Below, piece after piece: positions 61,875 through 64,000 of a stretch of 64,000 nucleotides of DNA. The stretch's first letter is position 1. Each line of letters begins with the position of its first letter. Under the pieces are notes generated by a model. The model saw only the letters and a list, made by a program, of their open reading frames with translations. It had not been told where the DNA came from and made no database searches. The position numbers were made by a program, and so were the translations under genes. The stretch spans positions 1-64,000 of the forward strand of contig NZ_JACJJC010000012.1 in assembly GCF_016899755.1 (NCBI RefSeq), in the 5' to 3' direction. This DNA comes from Sutterella massiliensis. GTDB taxonomy: Bacteria; Pseudomonadota; Gammaproteobacteria; Burkholderiales; Burkholderiaceae_F.

Positions 61875-63164
61875 ATGAAAACGACAAAGTCTCTCTATTC
61901 CTTGAAATTACTTAGCTTAGCGGCGCTTTCGGCTGCGGCCACCCCCGCACTTGCCGAAACCGCCGCGCTCGACAAGGCAGACACCGCTTGGGTTCTTGCG
62001 GCTGCGCTCCTTGTTCTCTTCATGACCATTCCGGGCATCGCGCTTTTTTACGCCGGCATGGTCCGCAAAAAAAACATCCTCTCAACGCTCGCGCAGTCGT
62101 GCGCAATCTGCGCCGTCGCTTCTCTGCTTTGGTGGCTCGTCGGTTATTCCATCGCGTTCTCGGAAGGAACTGCGTTTGCGGGCGGCCTCTCCAAGGCCTT
62201 CCTCGCCGGCATCGGCATCGACACGCTCTCGGGCACAATCCCGGAAATCCTTTTCGTTTTCTTTCAGATGACGTTCGCGATTCTCACGCCCGCACTTATT
62301 GCAGGCAGCTGGGCAGAACGCATGAAATTTTCCGCTCTTCTTCTTTTCACGGTCGCATGGAGCCTTCTTGTTTACGCTCCCGTCTGTCACTGGGTGTGGG
62401 CGGCAGACGGCTACTTCTTCCGCCTCGGCGCACTGGACTACGCGGGCGGCACCGTCGTGCACATCAATGCCGGCATTGCAGGCCTCGTCGGCTGTCTCAT
62501 GCTCGGCAAGCGCAAAGGCTACGGTACGCAGGCATTGCGCCCTGCGGACCTGTCGCTTGCTGCGGTTGGCGCCGCCATTCTTTGGTTCGGCTGGATGGGC
62601 TTTAACGGCGGCTCCGGGCTCGCCGCAAACGGACGAGCGGCCATGGCGATCGTCGCCACGCAGATCGCTGCGGCCGCCGGTGCGGTTGCTTGGATTGCAC
62701 TCGAATGGCGTCTGCGAGGAAAACCCTCGCTTCTCGGACTCGTTTCGGGCGCCGTCGCCGGTCTCGTCGCCGTGACGCCGGCTTCAGGCTTCATTCTTCC
62801 CGCCTCGGGCGCCGCAATCGGCCTCCTCTCGGGCATCGCCTGCTTTTTCATGGTGAGCATCGTCAAAACCAAGTTGGGCTATGACGACTCGCTCGACGCT
62901 TTTGGCGTACACGGCGTGGGCGGCATCATCGGAGCACTTCTGACGGCCTTTTTCGCCACGAGCGACGTGACGGGCGCAGCGCTTCCCGGAACGGGCGAGC
63001 AGTTGCTCATCCAGTTGCTTTCGGTTGCGGCAACACTCCTCTACGGCGGGCTCATGAGCGCCGTCATCCTCTTTGTGATCAAGTCGACTGTGGGACTGCG
63101 CGTGAGCGAAGAAGAGGAGACGCTCGGGCTCGACCTCGCGCTGCACGGCGAGCGCATCGAATAG
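61875..63164 (+). CDS. amtB: Ammonium transporter
   Basis: A 429-residue channel with a signal peptide and eleven TM segments. The mature start ADTAWVLAAALLVLFMTIPG, the Asp/His signatures GGTVVHINAGIAGL (first pore His) and FGVHGVGGIIG (second pore His) are clear. It conducts ammonium/ammonia and is controlled by GlnK. It lies 171 bp after glnK, in the same operon, and ends with a strong terminator. Confidence 0.95.
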   Translation: MKTTKSLYSLKLLSLAALSAAATPALAETAALDKADTAWVLAAALLVLFMTIPGIALFYAGMVRKKNILSTLAQSCAICAVASLLWWLVGYSIAFSEGTAFAGGLSKAFLAGIGIDTLSGTIPEILFVFFQMTFAILTPALIAGSWAERMKFSALLLFTVAWSLLVYAPVCHWVWAADGYFFRLGALDYAGGTVVHINAGIAGLVGCLMLGKRKGYGTQALRPADLSLAAVGAAILWFGWMGFNGGSGLAANGRAAMAIVATQIAAAAGAVAWIALEWRLRGKPSLLGLVSGAVAGLVAVTPASGFILPASGAAIGLLSGIACFFMVSIVKTKLGYDDSLDAFGVHGVGGIIGALLTAFFATSDVTGAALPGTGEQLLIQLLSVAATLLYGGLMSAVILFVIKSTVGLRVSEEEETLGLDLALHGERIE

Positions 63165-63186
63165 CGAGAACCGGCTTTACGCACTC

Positions 63187-63225
63187 GGGCGGCGCTTTCG
63201 GCAAGGAAAGCGCCGCCCTTTCTTT
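63187..63225 (+). terminator. Strong terminator after amtB
   Basis: A perfect 13-bp stem (63187-63199 with 63206-63218), a 6-nt loop and TTTCTTT follow the amtB stop by 23 bp. The remaining gap to 63472 holds nothing recognisable. Confidence 0.9.
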
Positions 63226-63472
63226 GTCCTGAAACAGGCTCCCAGAGGAAGATCCCGTGACGGGCTGGCAAGTGCCGACACGGCGGACGAACGTCCAAAA
63301 ATTGCCGAATTCGGCCGAGCTTCCTACAATTTCCTCTGTTGCGGGCCGCCTGCGCCGAGGTGCGGGAAGCGGCCGGACGCCATTTTTCGAACGTTTAAAA
63401 AAGGACGAGACGACGCTCGGGAGGGGCCGGACTTCTTCTTTTGCCCGACCGCGCGCCGCTCGATGACAGCCC

Positions 63473-64000
63473 ATGAAGTTCATCCAGTTTTCGCCCGTCA
63501 AGCTTCTTTTCGGTCCGGGCATGCTCGACAAGCTGCGCGACGAACCGTTGCCCGGCCGCAAGGCGCTGCTCCTCACTTCGCGCGGGACCTCCGTCGTGAA
63601 GAACGGGTCGCTTGCGCGCGTTGAAGCCGCGCTTGACGCTCAAGGCATTGCGTACGTTCACGAAGCAACGGTCGAACCCAATCCACTCACGACGACCGTC
63701 ATGGCCGCGGGCGCACGTGTTCGCGCCGAAGGGTGCGACTTCATCGTGGCGCTCGGCGGCGGTTCCGTGATGGACGCGGCGAAAGCGATCGCGATTGTCT
63801 CGACGAACGAAGGTCATATCTGGGACTACGTGCAGCAGGGCCGCGGCGGCAGAAAGCCGATTGCGAACGACCCGCTTCCGATCGTCGCCATTTCTACGAC
63901 AGCGGGCACGGGCTCGGAAGTCGACGGCGGCGGCGTCATCACGAACCCCGAAACGCGCGAGAAGATCGGCGTCAACGGCCACATCGGCCTCTTCCCGAAG
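63473..64000 (+). CDS. Iron-containing alcohol dehydrogenase (5' part, cut by window end)
   Basis: The first 176 residues of a group III dehydrogenase. The N-terminus FIQFSPVKLLFGPGMLDKL, the NAD(P)-binding loop VALGGGSVMDAAKAIAI (about 90-106) and the metal-approach segment STTAGTGSEVDGGGVITN (about 140-157) are clear. Such enzymes interconvert alcohols/aldehydes or ketones. The ATG at 63473 has a weak ribosome binding site. It continues beyond the window. Confidence 0.85.
   Translation, partial: MKFIQFSPVKLLFGPGMLDKLRDEPLPGRKALLLTSRGTSVVKNGSLARVEAALDAQGIAYVHEATVEPNPLTTTVMAAGARVRAEGCDFIVALGGGSVMDAAKAIAIVSTNEGHIWDYVQQGRGGRKPIANDPLPIVAISTTAGTGSEVDGGGVITNPETREKIGVNGHIGLFPK

Overview
The window is a stretch of GC-rich proteobacterial chromosome (only the region around 17.4-19.3 kb looks AT-richer). 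Gene content suggests an anaerobic, gut-type betaproteobacterium of the Sutterellaceae kind. The indicators are anaerobic ribonucleotide reductase (NrdD/NrdG), six paralogous exported fumarate-reductase-like flavoproteins, two small tetraheme c-type cytochromes, Gram-negative porins and an aryl-polyene-like lipid gene set. The taxonomic placement is inference; no rRNA or tRNA gene was recognised.

Layout. 0-3 kb: a partial recombinase-type HTH gene cut by the window edge, an H-NS protein, MmuM homocysteine methyltransferase and a GNAT acetyltransferase. 2.6-16 kb: a peptide-type solute-binding protein behind a leader that looks like a tryptophan attenuator, an MFS transporter, flavoprotein A, a TauE/SafE exporter, a second solute-binding protein, a TtrSR-like two-component pair and the FMN+FAD reductase B. 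15.5-19.3 kb: pyridoxamine kinase, a radical SAM protein, an AAA ATPase and a porin remnant. 19.3-28.7 kb: nrdDG, an AraC regulator, a nucleoside salvage set (nucleoside hydrolase, ribokinase, periplasmic 5'-nucleotidase) and a LysR regulator. 28.9-37.7 kb: reductase C, an exported Arg/Glu repeat protein, the second TtrSR-like pair divergent from reductase D with its tetraheme cytochrome, and an orphan lipoprotein binding protein. 38.3-43 kb: an M20 amidohydrolase and part of an aryl-polyene/fatty-acid-like cluster (chain-length factor, acyltransferase, two ACPs, membrane protein). 43-53 kb: reductase E with cytochrome and the third TtrSR-like pair, a porin, and reductase F divergent from a MerR regulator. 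53.4-64 kb: a ligase-dehydratase fusion that belongs with the aryl-polyene genes, a YitT-like membrane protein, a PAP2-phosphoethanolamine transferase fusion, DedA, an unknown membrane protein, glnK-amtB with a sigma-54 promoter, and the start of an iron-containing alcohol dehydrogenase.

How it works together. The dominant theme is a panel of extracytoplasmic flavin reductases, each with its own sensor: TtrSR-like pairs for B, D and E, LysR for C, MerR for F, and an unusual triple-box palindrome for A. Only B keeps all the residues expected for fumarate reduction, so the others probably use different electron acceptors. This is consistent with published work on gut bacteria that respire diverse organic acceptors with such flavoproteins. 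The two most noteworthy non-coding signals are the candidate Trp attenuator at 2869-3094 and the repeated GCGTCAAA boxes in front of the envelope-modification genes at 59-61 kb.
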